Source of the DNA: Campylobacter concisus
GTDB lineage: Bacteria; Campylobacterota; Campylobacteria; Campylobacterales; Campylobacteraceae
Direction: 5' to 3'
NCBI RefSeq assembly: GCF_003049735.1
Contig: NZ_PIRM01000002.1
Location: 124,001 to 188,000, forward strand
DNA length: 64,000 nt
The notes under the pieces are model-generated. The model saw nothing but the letters and a program-made list of their open reading frames with translations. It was not told the DNA's origin and did not search any database. Positions within the stretch are counted from its first letter, which is position 1, and every line of letters starts with the position of its first letter. The position numbers were made by a program, and so were the translations under genes. This document shows positions 9,291 to 21,745 of the stretch, in pieces.

Positions 9291-9909
9291 CTCTTTTTCC
9301 CTCTTCAAAATATCCCAAAAGTGAAGCAGCCTTTACGCTTTCTCCGACGCTTACACATATTTTAGTATCTCTTGGTAGGTATAAAATCACCTCACCACTT
9401 CCTAAAAAACCAAATTTTCTAGATGCTTTCAGGCTAGTAACATTTGAAATTTCTAAACTTCGACTGAAAGCTCCAGCTATAATTTTCATAACAAATTTTA
9501 TATTTTCTTTTTCAAAGCGAATAATAGCTCTTTCATTTAAAAATTCTGAAATTTTCATAGCTTGGCATAAGAATAAGCCATGTCTTTTGCGTATTTCAGC
9601 TACTTTTACATCACTTACAGCCCTTAATGTACCAACATCAAAAAAAGATTTTTTTATGACGATCTTAGCTATTTCATTATTATCAAAATTTGAAGCACTG
9701 ATCTCTTTTATCTTACCATCAATCGGCGATAGTAAAGCCAATTTATCATCAGAAAATGGCTCTCTCTCAGGATCTCTAAAAAAATAAAGTCCCAAAAAAA
9801 GTAAAATAGCAAAAAAAAGTGGCAAGATCCCAAACAGCAAAGATAAAACAAATAAAATTAGAAAAAATAATATAAATTTATATCCTGCTTTCGCGATATA
9901 GCCACTCAT
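9283..9909 (-). CDS. psd: Phosphatidylserine decarboxylase, short type
   Basis: Psd converts phosphatidylserine to phosphatidylethanolamine and self-cleaves at a Gly-Ser bond to make its pyruvoyl group. The 208-residue protein has an N-terminal hydrophobic hairpin (about 10-45), SPIDGKI, and a Gly-Ser in FGFLGSGEVILYLP that fits the processing site of short Psd enzymes. The usual FNVHVNR-type motif is weak here (SFFDVGTLRAV), so divergence from model enzymes is notable. It lies between ftsH and pssA. Confidence 0.83.
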   Translation of the reverse strand: MSGYIAKAGYKFILFFLILFVLSLLFGILPLFFAILLFLGLYFFRDPEREPFSDDKLALLSPIDGKIKEISASNFDNNEIAKIVIKKSFFDVGTLRAVSDVKVAEIRKRHGLFLCQAMKISEFLNERAIIRFEKENIKFVMKIIAGAFSRSLEISNVTSLKASRKFGFLGSGEVILYLPRDTKICVSVGESVKAASLLGYFEEGKRDE

Positions 9910-9911
9910 TT

Positions 9912-11837
9912 TTATTCCTCTTTTTTACTCTTTTCGTCTTCTTCTATCTCTACGAGTCTGCTCTCTAGACTATTTTCGATCTCGTAGTTTTTAATGATCT
10001 CTCTAACTCTTTTTCCTTCGATTGTTTCTTCTTCATAAAGTGCTGATACCATATTTTCAATAGCACCTTTATAAATTTCAAGCAAACCAAGCACAGCAGT
10101 GTATCTTTCATGAAGAAGCGTTTTTACAAACTCATCAACCTTTTCAGCCATCTTATCACTATAGTCTTTGATACTTTGACCGCCATTTAAAAACGTAGCA
10201 CGTTGTTTTTCAAGCACCATAAGACCAGCAACATCACTCATACCATACATACTAACCATAGCTTTTATGATATCAGTCGCACGCTCTAGGTCGTTGCTAG
10301 CTCCGGTTGAAATTTCTTTAATAAACACCTCTTCAGCTGCTCTACCAGCCAAAAGTACATCTACTTCTGCTATCAATTCATGCTTTTGCATCATAAATTT
10401 ATTCTCTTCAGGCGTATTTAGAGTATAGCCAAGTGCCGCAAGACCACGTGGTACGACTGAGACTTTTGTTACCCTTTTTGCACCTTTTGTTAGCTCAGCT
10501 ATCAAGGCATGACCGCACTCATGATAAGTGACGATTCTTTTTTCTTTTGGATTTACGCGGCGAGACTTTTTCTCAAGTCCAGCGATCGATCTCTCAACGG
10601 CCTCCACAAGATCGGCCTGCTCGACAAAGGTCTTTGACTTACGTCCTGCAAGAAGTGCTGCCTCATTTATGATGTTTTCAAGATCAGCGCCAGCTAAACC
10701 AGTAGTAAGCCTTGCGATATCTTCGATATTTACATCTTTGCCAATCTTTACATCTTTCATGTGAACTTTTAAGATGTCGCAGCGTCCTTTAAAATCAGGT
10801 TTATCAACAAGCACTTGCCTATCAAATCTACCTGGCCTTAAAAGCGCAGCGTCCAAAACTTCAGGTCTATTTGTAGCCGCTATAACGATAACTGGCGACT
10901 TATCCGCGTCAAAGCCATCCATCTCAGAAAGAAGCTGATTTAGCGTTTGCTCTCTCTCATCGTTGCCACCCATTGGACCAGAATTTCTACTTTTACCGAT
11001 CGCATCAATTTCATCTATAAAAACGATCGCTGGAGCCTCTTTTTTAGCATTCTCAAAAAGATCTCTAACTCTGCTTGCGCCAACGCCAACAAACATCTCT
11101 ATAAAGCTTGATGCTGATATAGAGAAAAATGGCACACTAGCCTCGCCCGCAACTGCTCTTGCAAGAAGTGTTTTACCAGTACCTGGAGGGCCAACTAGCA
11201 AAATTCCTTTTGGAATTTTTGCCCCAAGTCTTAGATATTTATCAGGACTTTTTAGATAATCAACTATCTCTTGAACCTCTTCTTTTGCCTCTTCGACACC
11301 TGCAACATCGTCAAACTTAACTTTTGGTTTTTCAGAATTTATAAGTTTTTTTGCACTTCCTATGCCAAGTATGCCGCCGCCAATGTTCTTTTGCATACGA
11401 CTAGCAATAAACATCCAAATAGCAAAAAATATAAATACCGGGATGATCCATGAAAATATAAGATCACCAAACCAGTTATTTTCGCTATAAACGCTGTAAG
11501 TTATGCCATTTTGCTCAAGTATGCCAATGAGTGTTGGATCATTTATACGTTTTGCGAGGTAGATGGTTTTGTCACTACCTATGCCTTTTATGGTAGTCTC
11601 TGAGATAGCAACCTCATTTAGTTGCTTATTTTTTAACATATCTTTAAACTCAGAATAAGCTACCATTTTACTCTGAGCATTGCTATTTAGCCCAAAAGAG
11701 CCACCAAGTCCGTCTCCACTAAAGCTTCTAAAAGCTAAAACTATAACTATTGCGAAAATGGCAAAAATGAAAATAGGATTTTTATTAAAAAAACCGTTAT
11801 TATTGCCATTATTTTGGTTATTATTTTGGTTATTCAT
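9912..11837 (-). CDS. ftsH: Membrane-anchored ATP-dependent zinc protease FtsH
   Basis: FtsH forms a membrane hexamer that degrades membrane and regulatory proteins. It has 641 residues: an Asn/Gln-rich N-terminus, a transmembrane segment (about 18-38), a periplasmic domain, a second transmembrane segment (about 128-148), an AAA domain with Walker A GPPGTGKT, Walker [11 protein letters not shown] and second region of homology LLRPGRFD, and a zinc protease domain with HECGHA and a distal Asp in [12 protein letters not shown]. The ATG overlaps the prmA stop by 8 nt. Confidence 0.98.
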   Translation of the reverse strand: MNNQNNNQNNGNNNGFFNKNPIFIFAIFAIVIVLAFRSFSGDGLGGSFGLNSNAQSKMVAYSEFKDMLKNKQLNEVAISETTIKGIGSDKTIYLAKRINDPTLIGILEQNGITYSVYSENNWFGDLIFSWIIPVFIFFAIWMFIASRMQKNIGGGILGIGSAKKLINSEKPKVKFDDVAGVEEAKEEVQEIVDYLKSPDKYLRLGAKIPKGILLVGPPGTGKTLLARAVAGEASVPFFSISASSFIEMFVGVGASRVRDLFENAKKEAPAIVFIDEIDAIGKSRNSGPMGGNDEREQTLNQLLSEMDGFDADKSPVIVIAATNRPEVLDAALLRPGRFDRQVLVDKPDFKGRCDILKVHMKDVKIGKDVNIEDIARLTTGLAGADLENIINEAALLAGRKSKTFVEQADLVEAVERSIAGLEKKSRRVNPKEKRIVTYHECGHALIAELTKGAKRVTKVSVVPRGLAALGYTLNTPEENKFMMQKHELIAEVDVLLAGRAAEEVFIKEISTGASNDLERATDIIKAMVSMYGMSDVAGLMVLEKQRATFLNGGQSIKDYSDKMAEKVDEFVKTLLHERYTAVLGLLEIYKGAIENMVSALYEEETIEGKRVREIIKNYEIENSLESRLVEIEEDEKSKKEE

Positions 11838-12663
11838 CTATTTCCTTATAAACAAAGCTACTCCAATCGTTACTTTGTTTTATCTCAATTAGCTCCAAAT
11901 CCTTAAACGTATCTTTAATCCTATCTTCGTACTTGTTTAAAATTCCTGACAATACCAAGTAGCCGCCTTTTTTAAGCGATTTTTTTAAGTCATTTGAGAG
12001 CATAAAAATGACATCAGCAATGATATTTGCTACGACAATGTCATATTTTTGCTCTAAATTCGCGATAGAGCCTGTCCAAATTTTATTAAATTTAACCTCA
12101 TTCAACTCGGCGTTGCTAAGTGAGCTTTGCGTGGCTTGCTCGTCTGTATCACAAGCATCTACCTTACAGCCAAGCTTTGCCAAGGCAATACTTAAAATTC
12201 CACTTCCGCAGCCCACGTCTAAAGCAGTGTCGCCACTTTTCGCATATTTTTGTAAAAGTTGTAAGCAAGAATTTGTACTTTCATGGTGCCCTGAGCCAAA
12301 GGCTAGAGCTGGGTCGATTATGATATTTGTTACGCCATTAAGTGGCTCTTCCCAGCTAGGTCTAACATAAATTTTATCAACCAAAATAGGCTTAACTGCC
12401 TTTTTATATTCGCCTAGCCAGTCTTTATTTTCTTTTAAATTAAGAGAAATTTTTAAATCATTTGAAATTTTACGAACACTAGAGAGCCCTTTTGCATACT
12501 CTTCGATACCCCAAGCTATATCTCTTAGATCATACTCTTCCCTGATGATGATCTCGTGATCTAGCTCTTCAACACAGGTAACTCCAAAAGAGAAAACTAG
12601 TTCTAAAATTTCATCATAAAAATTTGATGTTTTTATGCTTAATTCGTAAAATTTATCTTTCAT
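11830..12663 (-). CDS. prmA: Ribosomal protein L11 methyltransferase PrmA
   Basis: An S-adenosylmethionine methyltransferase that modifies L11. It has 277 residues: an N-terminal substrate-recognition domain (about 1-85) and a Rossmann catalytic domain with FGSGHHEST, SAM motif ALDVGCGSGILSIAL and the VVANIIADVI motif IV. Its ATG shares one base with the cheY stop (TAATG), and it overlaps ftsH at the other end. Confidence 0.95.
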   Translation of the reverse strand: MKDKFYELSIKTSNFYDEILELVFSFGVTCVEELDHEIIIREEYDLRDIAWGIEEYAKGLSSVRKISNDLKISLNLKENKDWLGEYKKAVKPILVDKIYVRPSWEEPLNGVTNIIIDPALAFGSGHHESTNSCLQLLQKYAKSGDTALDVGCGSGILSIALAKLGCKVDACDTDEQATQSSLSNAELNEVKFNKIWTGSIANLEQKYDIVVANIIADVIFMLSNDLKKSLKKGGYLVLSGILNKYEDRIKDTFKDLELIEIKQSNDWSSFVYKEIDE

Positions 12664-13028
12664 TAACCAAGAACGTCTTCAAGCTTCTCTTTTAAAACTT
12701 GTGGCGTAAAAGGCTTAACGATGTAGTTATTAACACCTGCTTTTAAAGCTGTTATAACTTCGGCTTTTCCGCCCTCTGTTGTTACCATTATGATAGGCAT
12801 ATCAACATATTTTTGCTCTGCTCTTACCTTTTTAACAAGTTCAAGACCATTCATCTCAGGCATATTCCAGTCAGTGATAAGAACTTCGATACCTTCATTT
12901 TGAGTTAAGATATTCCAGGCCTCAAGACCGTGCTCAGCCTCAAGAATTTCTTGATGTCCTAACCTTTGTAAAGTATTTTTTATGATTCTTCTCATTGTTG
13001 AACTGTCATCTACAACCAAAATCTTCAC
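12663..13028 (-). CDS. cheY: Chemotaxis response regulator CheY
   Basis: A single-domain receiver of 121 residues that signals to the flagellar switch. The acidic pocket is VVDDSSTMR, the phospho-acceptor Asp is in LITDWNMPEMNG, with Thr in MVTTEGG and Lys in YIVKPFTP. Translation starts at GTG 13028 with AGGA six bases upstream. As in C. jejuni, it lies between pgl genes and prmA-ftsH. Confidence 0.96.
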   Translation of the reverse strand: MKILVVDDSSTMRRIIKNTLQRLGHQEILEAEHGLEAWNILTQNEGIEVLITDWNMPEMNGLELVKKVRAEQKYVDMPIIMVTTEGGKAEVITALKAGVNNYIVKPFTPQVLKEKLEDVLG

Positions 13029-13056
13029 ATAATATCCTTTTAGTAAAAATTGCCCT

Positions 13057-13062
13057 ATTCTA
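13057..13062 (-). promoter_or_regulatory. Possible -10 box for cheY
   Basis: TAGAAT on the minus strand, about 29 bases before the GTG start, in the 63-bp gap after hisA, one of the few gaps in this long strand run. Weak single-hexamer evidence. Confidence 0.35.
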
Positions 13063-13091
13063 GCTAATTTAAATTTATAAAAGCTTTAACG

Positions 13092-13802
13092 CTATCTAAG
13101 TAGTTTAAAGGCCTCTTTTAGGTCAAGTAACCCTTCATAGTAGGCTTTTCCAACTATTACGCCACTAATCTCATTTGTGGCTTTTAGCATCAAAATATCA
13201 TTTATATCACTCACGCCACCACTTGCTATCGTCTCAAGCTTGCTATTTCTAGCTATTTGCAAGCTAAACTCAACATTGACTCCGCCAAGCATTCCATCCT
13301 TGTTAATATCGGTGCAAATCACAGCTTCCACGCCAACATCTGCAAATTTTCTTGCAAGATCAACTGCTTTTATATTTGAGATCTCACCCCAACCTTGCAC
13401 GGCCACATAGCCATCTTTTGCGTCAATGCCAACTACAACTCTATAAATTTCAGCCATTTTTGCTGTAAATTCTGGATCATGAAGGGCAACTGAGCCAAGG
13501 ATCACCCTGCTAACTCCAAGGTCCAAATAGCGCTTTATACGCTCTTCATCTCTTATGCCACCACCCACTTGGACGCTTAAATTTGTAGCCTTTGTAATCT
13601 TTTCAATTGTTTTAAAATTTATCGTCTCTCCAGCAAATGCACCATCTAAATCAACCACATGAAGCCATTTTGCGCCATAATCTTCAAATTTCTTAGCAAG
13701 TTCACTTGGCTCGTTGCTATAAATTTTTGCACTTTGCATAAGACCTTTGCTAAGTCTAACCGCTTGTCCCTCTTTTAAATCAATCGCTGGAAAAATTTCC
13801 AT
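13092..13802 (-). CDS. hisA: Phosphoribosylformimino-AICAR ribotide isomerase HisA
   Basis: HisA isomerises ProFAR in histidine synthesis. It has 236 residues and a (beta/alpha)8 barrel starting [17 protein letters not shown], with the first catalytic Asp in AIDL, phosphate loop [11 protein letters not shown], the second catalytic Asp in [11 protein letters not shown], and IASGGVSD. Of two adjacent ATGs I take the second (13802): it is five bases after GAGG and shares one base with the hisH TGA. hisF is not in the window. Confidence 0.95.
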   Translation of the reverse strand: MEIFPAIDLKEGQAVRLSKGLMQSAKIYSNEPSELAKKFEDYGAKWLHVVDLDGAFAGETINFKTIEKITKATNLSVQVGGGIRDEERIKRYLDLGVSRVILGSVALHDPEFTAKMAEIYRVVVGIDAKDGYVAVQGWGEISNIKAVDLARKFADVGVEAVICTDINKDGMLGGVNVEFSLQIARNSKLETIASGGVSDINDILMLKATNEISGVIVGKAYYEGLLDLKEAFKLLR

Positions 13803-14413
13803 CATAACCTCGCAAAATTCTCTAAAATTTTAAGTCCAGCTTCATGACTTTTTTCTGGATGAGGCTGAAAGCCAAAGATATTTTCATGCCAAACCGCACT
13901 TGTAAATTCATATCCATAAGTCGTCTTTGCCAGTGCAAATTTATCATCACAAACCACGTGATAGCTGTGTACAAAATATAAATACTCAAGCTTTTTTAGT
14001 CCTAAATTTAATGGGCTATTTTGCTTAAATTCCAAAGCGTTCCAGCCAATGTGAGGTATTTTTAATGGCTTATCGAAATTAGTTTCATTAAATTTTACGA
14101 CCTCTCCAGGCAAAAGAGAAAGCCCCTCATGCTCGCCAAACTCAAAGCTTCGCTCAAATAAAAGCTGCATACCAAGGCAAATACCAATAAAAGCTTTACC
14201 GCTTTTTACAGCTTCTTTTACGGCTTCGTCCATGCCGTTATTTTTTAGCTTTGTCATCGCCTCACCAAAAGCTCCAACGCCTGGCAAAACAATGTGCGAA
14301 TACTCTTTTAAATTTTCAGGCTTACTTACTAAGGCACATTTTTTGTCAAGAAAATCAAAAGCATTTATCACACTTTTGATGTTTCCAGCCCCATAGTCAA
14401 TTATCGCTATCAT
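13802..14413 (-). CDS. hisH: Imidazole glycerol phosphate synthase glutaminase subunit HisH
   Basis: A class I glutamine amidotransferase that feeds ammonia to HisF. It has 203 residues with catalytic Cys in [13 protein letters not shown] and the His-Glu pair in FQPHPEKS, plus oxyanion loop [11 protein letters not shown]. It begins 17 bp after pglF and overlaps hisA, so the histidine pair sits inside the pgl strand run where pglG lies in C. jejuni. A sugar-amidating HisH paralogue also exists in some Campylobacter LOS clusters, but pairing with hisA favours histidine synthesis. Confidence 0.93.
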   Translation of the reverse strand: MIAIIDYGAGNIKSVINAFDFLDKKCALVSKPENLKEYSHIVLPGVGAFGEAMTKLKNNGMDEAVKEAVKSGKAFIGICLGMQLLFERSFEFGEHEGLSLLPGEVVKFNETNFDKPLKIPHIGWNALEFKQNSPLNLGLKKLEYLYFVHSYHVVCDDKFALAKTTYGYEFTSAVWHENIFGFQPHPEKSHEAGLKILENFARL

Positions 14414-14429
14414 TGTTCTTTGCCTCTAA

Positions 14430-16211
14430 TTAGCCTTTTAAATTTAGTGCATGATTAAACTCTGGCACGATCACCTTAAGAGCAGGTGCGATCTCATTAT
14501 CCTCAAGCTGTAAAAGCTCACTTATCTGCGAGTTTAAAAGCACTAAATCGTAAGGCTCTGAATGCGTTACAAAGATCGATTCATATTTTGTTTGCACATC
14601 GTCTTTGTTGATAAGTAGCTCTTCATAAAGCTTCTCGCCTGGTCTAAGACCCACAAATTCTATGCCCAAATGCTCTTTATTTGAAAGAAGAAGCATCTTT
14701 TTAGCAAGATCGACGATCTTAACAGGCTCGCCCATATCAAGTACGAAAAGCTCTCCACCTTTTGCGATAGAGGCTGCTTGAAGGACTAGCTGACAAGCTT
14801 CTGATGTAAGCATAAAGTATCTTGTGATCTCTGGGTGAGTGACGCTTAGTGGCTTATTTGCAGCGATCTGCGCTTTAAATTTAGGTATGACAGAGCCGCT
14901 TGAGCCAAGGACGTTACCAAAGCGAACGCAAACTATCTCGCATACACCTGCTTCATTTGAATTTAGTGCGTAAAGCTCGCAAACACGCTTAGTTGTACCC
15001 ATTATGTTTGTTGGGCGCACAGCCTTGTCTGATGAGATCATGACAAATTTCTTAACGCCATATTTTTTAGAAATATCGACTGCATTTTTTGTGCCAAGGA
15101 TGTTGTTTTCAACTGCTGAGCGAGGATTTAGCTCGCAAAGTGGCACGTGCTTATATGCAGCCGCGTGGATAACGATCTCGGGTTTAAAGTCAGCAAAAAC
15201 TTCTTCAAAATCCTTTAAATTTGTGATATTTACAAGCTTGCTAATAGTTCTTTTATCTTTTGTATCTTCGCCTATTTTATAAAGGTTAAACTCGCTGTGC
15301 TCGACCATTACAAGCTCACTTACACCAAATTTTAAGCATTGCTTACAAATTTCACTTCCTATGCTACCGCCAGCTCCAGTGACAAGCACTCTTTTATCTT
15401 TTAAGAAATTTGAAATAGCCTCTGGATTTAGGTCTTTTGGCTTTCTAGCAAGTAAGTCTTCGATTGAGATATCCTTGATCGGCTCATTTTCGATAAGAGA
15501 GAAGAGCTTCATATCTCTTATGCCATATCCGCTTAGCTCATCAACTAAGGCTTGAAGCTCATCTTGATCTAGCGCAAGCGCAATGATAGCGGTCTTTGCA
15601 TCATAATCTTTTATAAGGCTTGGTATCTCTTTTTTATCTTGCACTAAAAAACCATCACAATAAGTACCAACAAGATCACTCCTGCCATCTACCACTCCAA
15701 CCGCGTAGTAGTCAAGATACCCTTGTTTTAAGCCACGCAAGACGTGAAGCGCTTTTGACGTTGCGCCTATAACGATACAAGGCTCACCTTTGTGAGGTTT
15801 GTTTGAAAAGTCAAGCACCATGCGTTTTGAAATTCTTAAAAGCCCAACAAGTAAGCATGAAATAAGAAGATCAATGAAAATAACGCTTCTTGGATATGGA
15901 TTTAAAAAATCTTGAATGATAAAAAAAACGATCGTAAATAAAACCGCTGAGCAAACGTGAGCTAGGAAAATTTTCCTTGCTTCGTTTAATCCAAAAAACC
16001 TCCACGGCACCTTGTAAATTTTAAACATCCACATGAAAAATAGTTTAAAAACGATCAAAAATCCAGCCGTTACAAAAAGCCCTTGCACGTAGATATCTGG
16101 GATGTCGGCGTTAAATCTTAAAAGATAAGCCACATATATCGAAAAGATAAATATAAAAACATCGCCAAGAAGGAAAAATACGAGCCTTTTTAACTTCGTT
16201 GCATGAAACAT
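14430..16211 (-). CDS. pglF: UDP-GlcNAc 4,6-dehydratase PglF
   Basis: The membrane-bound dehydratase that starts UDP-diNAc-bacillosamine synthesis. It has 593 residues: four N-terminal transmembrane segments (about 10-135), a CoA-binding-like Rossmann domain (about 140-260), then an SDR domain with NAD motif [13 protein letters not shown] and active-site block [16 protein letters not shown]. In that block Met stands where most SDRs have Tyr, as is normal for this family. It starts next to the pglE stop. Confidence 0.96.
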   Translation of the reverse strand: MFHATKLKRLVFFLLGDVFIFIFSIYVAYLLRFNADIPDIYVQGLFVTAGFLIVFKLFFMWMFKIYKVPWRFFGLNEARKIFLAHVCSAVLFTIVFFIIQDFLNPYPRSVIFIDLLISCLLVGLLRISKRMVLDFSNKPHKGEPCIVIGATSKALHVLRGLKQGYLDYYAVGVVDGRSDLVGTYCDGFLVQDKKEIPSLIKDYDAKTAIIALALDQDELQALVDELSGYGIRDMKLFSLIENEPIKDISIEDLLARKPKDLNPEAISNFLKDKRVLVTGAGGSIGSEICKQCLKFGVSELVMVEHSEFNLYKIGEDTKDKRTISKLVNITNLKDFEEVFADFKPEIVIHAAAYKHVPLCELNPRSAVENNILGTKNAVDISKKYGVKKFVMISSDKAVRPTNIMGTTKRVCELYALNSNEAGVCEIVCVRFGNVLGSSGSVIPKFKAQIAANKPLSVTHPEITRYFMLTSEACQLVLQAASIAKGGELFVLDMGEPVKIVDLAKKMLLLSNKEHLGIEFVGLRPGEKLYEELLINKDDVQTKYESIFVTHSEPYDLVLLNSQISELLQLEDNEIAPALKVIVPEFNHALNLKG

Positions 16212-17333
<1,122 letters not shown>

Positions 17334-17352
17334 TTAGCACTTATTTTTAAAT

Positions 17353-17943
17353 TTATATCTTAGCGCGCTCACATGCAGGCACGCCATACGCCTTTATGCC
17401 GTCCTTTATATCTCTAACGACCACGCTTCCAGCGCCTATGATGCAGTTCTTGCCGATGCTTATGCCTTGAATGACGCTTGAGCCAATGCCAACGTGCGTA
17501 AATTCACCCACACTAACGTTTCCAGCAAGGGCTGCATTTGGGCTGATGTGAGCAAATTTGCCTATCGCGCACTCATGCTCTATCACCACACCAGAGTTTA
17601 TGATAGCGCCCTCTTTTATGCAAGCTTTTGCGTTTATCACGGCATTTGGCATGACGACCACACCTTTTTCTATCACAGCACTTTCGCTCACAACCGCACT
17701 TTTATGGATCAAATTTACTATCTCAAAGCCGGCAGCCTCCACCTTTTGGCTGATCTTTTGCCTAGTTTTGTTTTCGCCAATAGCTATTATAATGTCAGCT
17801 TTTTCAAGCTCTGGGCTAAATTTACGCTCGCTAGCGTCATCTAAAAAAACTATCTCATCATAGCCATTATTTCTAGCGATGTCAGCTACGACTAGCCCGT
17901 GACCGCTTGCTCCGTAGATGTAAATTTTCTTAGTTTTTGCCAT
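17353..17943 (-). CDS. pglD: UDP-4-amino-sugar N-acetyltransferase PglD
   Basis: A left-handed beta-helix acetyltransferase that completes UDP-diNAc-bacillosamine. It has 196 residues: an N-terminal Rossmann-like UDP-sugar domain ([17 protein letters not shown]), then hexapeptide repeats from about 85 to 190 including the catalytic His region [22 protein letters not shown] 17943 lies inside the end of pglC (14-nt overlap) with GGAG seven bases upstream. A longer frame from 17985 would add an Arg-rich extension lacking family resemblance. Confidence 0.95.
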   Translation of the reverse strand: MAKTKKIYIYGASGHGLVVADIARNNGYDEIVFLDDASERKFSPELEKADIIIAIGENKTRQKISQKVEAAGFEIVNLIHKSAVVSESAVIEKGVVVMPNAVINAKACIKEGAIINSGVVIEHECAIGKFAHISPNAALAGNVSVGEFTHVGIGSSVIQGISIGKNCIIGAGSVVVRDIKDGIKAYGVPACERAKI

Positions 17944-18535
17944 TAAATTTCTCCGTCGTCGCCTGCCCCTCTTTGCTGACACCACTTCGTTTTAGCACCT
18001 TTTCGATGGTCTGTAATGCGATCTTTACATCAAGTATAAAGCTTAAATTTTTAGCGTAATAGACATCATACTCAAATTTTTTCTCCCAGCTTATGGCGTT
18101 TCTGCCATTTACCTGCGCTAGACCCGTGATACCAGGGCGCACGTCGTGGCGGTGCTTTTGCGTTTCGTTATAGATGGGTAGATACTCAACCAAAAGCGGC
18201 CTTGGTCCAATAAAGCTCATATCGCCTTTTAATACGTTAAAGAGCTGTGGTAGTTCATCAAGACTAAGAGAGCGGATCAGTTTGCCAAATCTACCAAGCC
18301 TTTGCTCATCTGGCAAGAGCTCTCCATTTGCGTCACGCTCATCACTCATCGTCTTAAATTTATAAATTTTGAAAATTTTCTCATTAAGACCTGGTCTTGC
18401 CTGCGTAAAAATGACATCACGACTTACCTTAAAATAGATAAAAATCGCCGTTGCTATGATGATAGGTGACGTTAAAATGAGCAAAAACAAAGCCCCCAAA
18501 ATATCAATCAACCTTTTTAAAAAATTTCTATACAT
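17930..18535 (-). CDS. pglC: Phosphoglycosyl transferase PglC
   Basis: A monotopic phosphoglycosyl transferase that moves phospho-diNAcBac onto undecaprenyl phosphate. It has 201 residues: re-entrant membrane helix (about 4-32), IYKFKTM with the following SDERD, catalytic Asp-Glu dyad in [22 protein letters not shown], and [14 protein letters not shown]. The ATG overlaps the pglA stop by 8 nt. Confidence 0.96.
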   Translation of the reverse strand: MYRNFLKRLIDILGALFLLILTSPIIIATAIFIYFKVSRDVIFTQARPGLNEKIFKIYKFKTMSDERDANGELLPDEQRLGRFGKLIRSLSLDELPQLFNVLKGDMSFIGPRPLLVEYLPIYNETQKHRHDVRPGITGLAQVNGRNAISWEKKFEYDVYYAKNLSFILDVKIALQTIEKVLKRSGVSKEGQATTEKFNGKN

Positions 18536-19643
18536 CTATAAATTTCCTATAAATTTCTATATATCTTTTTGCGATTTGCTTCTCGTCAAACTCGCTAACC
18601 GCCCAGTCCCTGCCATTTTGCCCAAGCTTAGCGCAAAGCGCCTCATCGTCAAGCAAAATTTTTATTTTACTGGCAAGATCACTTGCGTCTTTTACCTTGC
18701 ATAAAAGTCCGTTGTAGCCATCCTTTACTGCCTCGTTGCAGCCTGTCACGTCGCTTGCAACGACTGCTTTTGCCATGCTCATCGCCTCTAAAACCGTTCT
18801 TGGAAAGCCCTCTTTGTAGCTAGGAAGTGCTAGCAAATAAGAAGCTTTTAAAAGCTGTGGTATGTCGTTTCTAGCGCCAAGATAACGTACTTTGCCACCT
18901 TTTAAAAAGCTCTCATCTGCGGTTGATTTATTGCCAGCAAAGCCCTCGCCCACAAAGACAAATTCGCAGTTTTTGTAGCCATTTAAAATTTCTGCTGCCT
19001 CGTAAAATTCTCGAACGCCCTTGTGCCACATGGCTCTTGCGATCATTAAAATGACTTTTTTTTCACCCAAGTCTGCCGCTTGCGTGATAGCTGGGTCAAA
19101 TTTAGTAGTATCCACGCCGACACTTTTTATGCGGCAAACTTTACTTTTATCTATCAAATTTTTAGAGATCAGATAGTCTGGATCTGCGTCATTTACGAAG
19201 ATGCAAGCATCAGCCTTTGCAAAGGAAAATTTATAAAGGCTCTCCATAACAAAACGCACAGCCTTTGTCTTAATATCATCGTCTATATAAAAGCTGCCAA
19301 GGCCTTCAACTAAATTTATCACATGCTTTATACCAGCGTTTTTGGCAGCAAACGTGCCAAAAACATTTGACTTGTGAGCGCCAGTTTGCAGCAGGTCTAA
19401 ATTTAGCTCGCCCAAAATTTGAGATAGTTTTTTTGAGTTATTTATGATGGTTAGCGGATTTAGACTGGCTTTGTCAAGCTCGTAAGTAACAGAGTGAAAG
19501 CTTTTAGCAAGCTCATCAGTAAAATTTCCTTTTGGAGCGATAGCAAAAACCTCATGCCCCATATCTTTTAAAGCCTGCATAATAGGGCGTCTAAAAAAGT
19601 GTATGCTCATGTCAGCGTGGCTTAAAAACCCTATCCTTGCCAT
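18528..19643 (-). CDS. pglA: GT4 glycosyltransferase PglA (first GalNAc)
   Basis: In C. jejuni PglA adds the first alpha-1,3 GalNAc to undecaprenyl-PP-diNAcBac. This 371-residue GT-B protein starts [19 protein letters not shown] and has the GT4 donor-site block [21 protein letters not shown] with its E-x7-E arrangement. It lies between pglB and pglC as in C. jejuni. AGAGG precedes the ATG. Confidence 0.94.
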   Translation of the reverse strand: MARIGFLSHADMSIHFFRRPIMQALKDMGHEVFAIAPKGNFTDELAKSFHSVTYELDKASLNPLTIINNSKKLSQILGELNLDLLQTGAHKSNVFGTFAAKNAGIKHVINLVEGLGSFYIDDDIKTKAVRFVMESLYKFSFAKADACIFVNDADPDYLISKNLIDKSKVCRIKSVGVDTTKFDPAITQAADLGEKKVILMIARAMWHKGVREFYEAAEILNGYKNCEFVFVGEGFAGNKSTADESFLKGGKVRYLGARNDIPQLLKASYLLALPSYKEGFPRTVLEAMSMAKAVVASDVTGCNEAVKDGYNGLLCKVKDASDLASKIKILLDDEALCAKLGQNGRDWAVSEFDEKQIAKRYIEIYRKFIDV

Positions 19644-19645
19644 TT

Positions 19646-21745
19646 TTACCTCTTTAATTTATAAATTTTTGCCGCCCCATCAAGTATGACTGGCTCAAAA
19701 ATTTTTGGATCGTACCTTTCAAGCACAAAAAGCTGGATGTATGCGCTATTTAAAATACTCTCATCAAGGATGATAAACCTACCATAATCTCTCATAAAAA
19801 TGACAGAAATATTTGAGCTTTCGTTATTTTTATACTCTTTGACATTTAGCTTGCCAGCCTCGTTATAATCAGTCTCTATGAAAGATTTAAGAGGCAAGAT
19901 ATTGCCATCATAGATTAAATTTGTGACATCACTTGTGAGCGTAAATCCACCATTTAGTCTAATGCCATTTTCATTTTGCGAGATCGCTCTTGTGACGATA
20001 AAAAGGCCGTTGTTTAAATTTTTACCACTTTTTAGATCAATCTTGCTAAATTGCAAAATGGTCGGAAAAATACCAAGCATCCTATCTGGCAAGTAGTAGT
20101 AAATATCCCTAGTCTTTGCTGGTAAGCTAAAATTTGCCTCTTTTATATCGCTAAAAAACTGATCGATGCTTGCATTTCTCTCTTTTAAAATTTGAGCCAA
20201 ATTGCCATTAAATCGCTCTTTAAAATTTCTCTCTGTGTACTCAACATCAAGTCTTGCCATATTTGCCGAGCTCATCTCGTCGCTTCCAAGCGCAAAGCTC
20301 ACGGCAAAATTTTCACGTCCAAGGTGCTTTCCACCATCAATGAGCGTCTTAACATCGCTGTAATATCTGATCGGATATCCATAGTCCCACCACGCAACTA
20401 CGTAGTCCTCGCGCTCTGCGATACTTTTTAGCTTGTTTAAAATTTCAACCTCTTTGTGTACAAAAACGGGCTCAGCCTTGTAGCCATAGACATGAATAAG
20501 TGCTGGAGTTAATGCAAGTACGGTTATGACGGCTCTTGATAGGCCTAAAACTAAGCCTTTTAGCTTTAAATTTGAAAGTATAAACTCTACTAAGTAGCCA
20601 AAGCCAAGTGCCATGATAGGCACAGCATAAATAGTAAATCTAAGGCCACTTTTAAAGGCTAAAAAGCCAAGTGCTAGCATACCAAGCGAGACGGCAAACG
20701 AGCGGTGTTTGTAGCAAAAAAGAGCAACGCCAGCAAGCGAGATCAAAAATGTGATGACATTTGCGCTGATCCTCTCGCAAAATAGCGTAAAATCAACGAT
20801 GCTTGACTCTTGGATGGTTTGATTGACATTAAAAAAGTGAAAGCTCATGCCACTTAGTTCTGGGCTTCCCCTAAAGACGTAAAATTTAAGCTGAAAGATT
20901 ATCGGATTTAGTCCGCCACGAATTACAAAAACAATAAAAACAACTGCCAAAATGCCAAGAGCAATTTTTAAATTTATCACCTCTTTTTTAAAGAGGCAAA
21001 GTACATAAAAGGCAAATATCACACCAAATTTAAGTGATAGATCAAGGTTTGAAATGGCAAGTAGAAGCAGCGAAATTTCAAGGTAAAAAAGTGGATTTTT
21101 CCTATCAAAAATAAGCGTATAAAGTAAAAATAGCCCAGTTAAAATGCTAATAAGCGAAAATGCGCTCGCATACCACCACATATAGATAAGCACGCTTAAA
21201 GGTGCGATTATTAGGCTCTTTGCGTCCTTTTTCTCAAGTACTCTAATAAGTCCCCAGACGACAAAGACGCTAAGTGGGATGATGAGCATGTCAGTGTCGT
21301 AGTATCCTGCCATAGTGCGGTTATAGTAGCTATTTGCGACCACTGCAAGAAGTGCGGCGATGAAGCCAGCAAATTTTAGCTTATACTCATTTGCGATTAA
21401 GATAACTGGTACAGCGACAAGCGATGAGAAAAATACGCTCATATAAATCATCGTCGTCTCAAGCTTGACGCCCAGAAATTTCACGATCCAGTAAGTAAGC
21501 GTCGAGAGCGGATAGCCGTAGTAGCTAAGGTCGTTTTCTTGGTGAAAGCCAGCTAGCATGTCTCTTGCCCCCTCGGCAAATGCGTAGCCATCGTTTGTGC
21601 TGATCATTAGCTCGTTGTTCCAGAAAAAGACTGGATACTCGCTCGCCCAAAAGACCCAGTAGAGCCTACAAACCATACCAAAAAAGACTGCGACAAATAT
21701 CATCAAGTATAAAGAGTAATTTTTAAAAAATAAATTTCTATTCAT
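19646..21745 (-). CDS. pglB: Oligosaccharyltransferase PglB (first copy)
   Basis: PglB transfers the lipid-linked glycan to Asn of D/E-X-N-X-S/T in the periplasm. It has 699 residues: about 13 transmembrane segments (to about 430) then a periplasmic C-terminal domain. Catalytic features are NDGYAFAEGARDML (metal Asp), GYYDTDML (DxD), Glu in QTIQESS, WWDYGYPIRYY, DGGKHLGREN, and an MxxI element in DRMLGIFPTI. The Arg matching C. jejuni R328, which contacts the -2 acidic residue, is present in CERISAN. The overlap with pglJ is 8 nt. Confidence 0.97.
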   Translation of the reverse strand: MNRNLFFKNYSLYLMIFVAVFFGMVCRLYWVFWASEYPVFFWNNELMISTNDGYAFAEGARDMLAGFHQENDLSYYGYPLSTLTYWIVKFLGVKLETTMIYMSVFFSSLVAVPVILIANEYKLKFAGFIAALLAVVANSYYNRTMAGYYDTDMLIIPLSVFVVWGLIRVLEKKDAKSLIIAPLSVLIYMWWYASAFSLISILTGLFLLYTLIFDRKNPLFYLEISLLLLAISNLDLSLKFGVIFAFYVLCLFKKEVINLKIALGILAVVFIVFVIRGGLNPIIFQLKFYVFRGSPELSGMSFHFFNVNQTIQESSIVDFTLFCERISANVITFLISLAGVALFCYKHRSFAVSLGMLALGFLAFKSGLRFTIYAVPIMALGFGYLVEFILSNLKLKGLVLGLSRAVITVLALTPALIHVYGYKAEPVFVHKEVEILNKLKSIAEREDYVVAWWDYGYPIRYYSDVKTLIDGGKHLGRENFAVSFALGSDEMSSANMARLDVEYTERNFKERFNGNLAQILKERNASIDQFFSDIKEANFSLPAKTRDIYYYLPDRMLGIFPTILQFSKIDLKSGKNLNNGLFIVTRAISQNENGIRLNGGFTLTSDVTNLIYDGNILPLKSFIETDYNEAGKLNVKEYKNNESSNISVIFMRDYGRFIILDESILNSAYIQLFVLERYDPKIFEPVILDGAAKIYKLKR

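Noticed and set aside
17944..17985. Longer Arg-rich N-terminus for PglD
   Set aside because: It overlaps pglC further and lacks similarity to PglD, while the ATG at 17943 has a good ribosome site and the conserved start.
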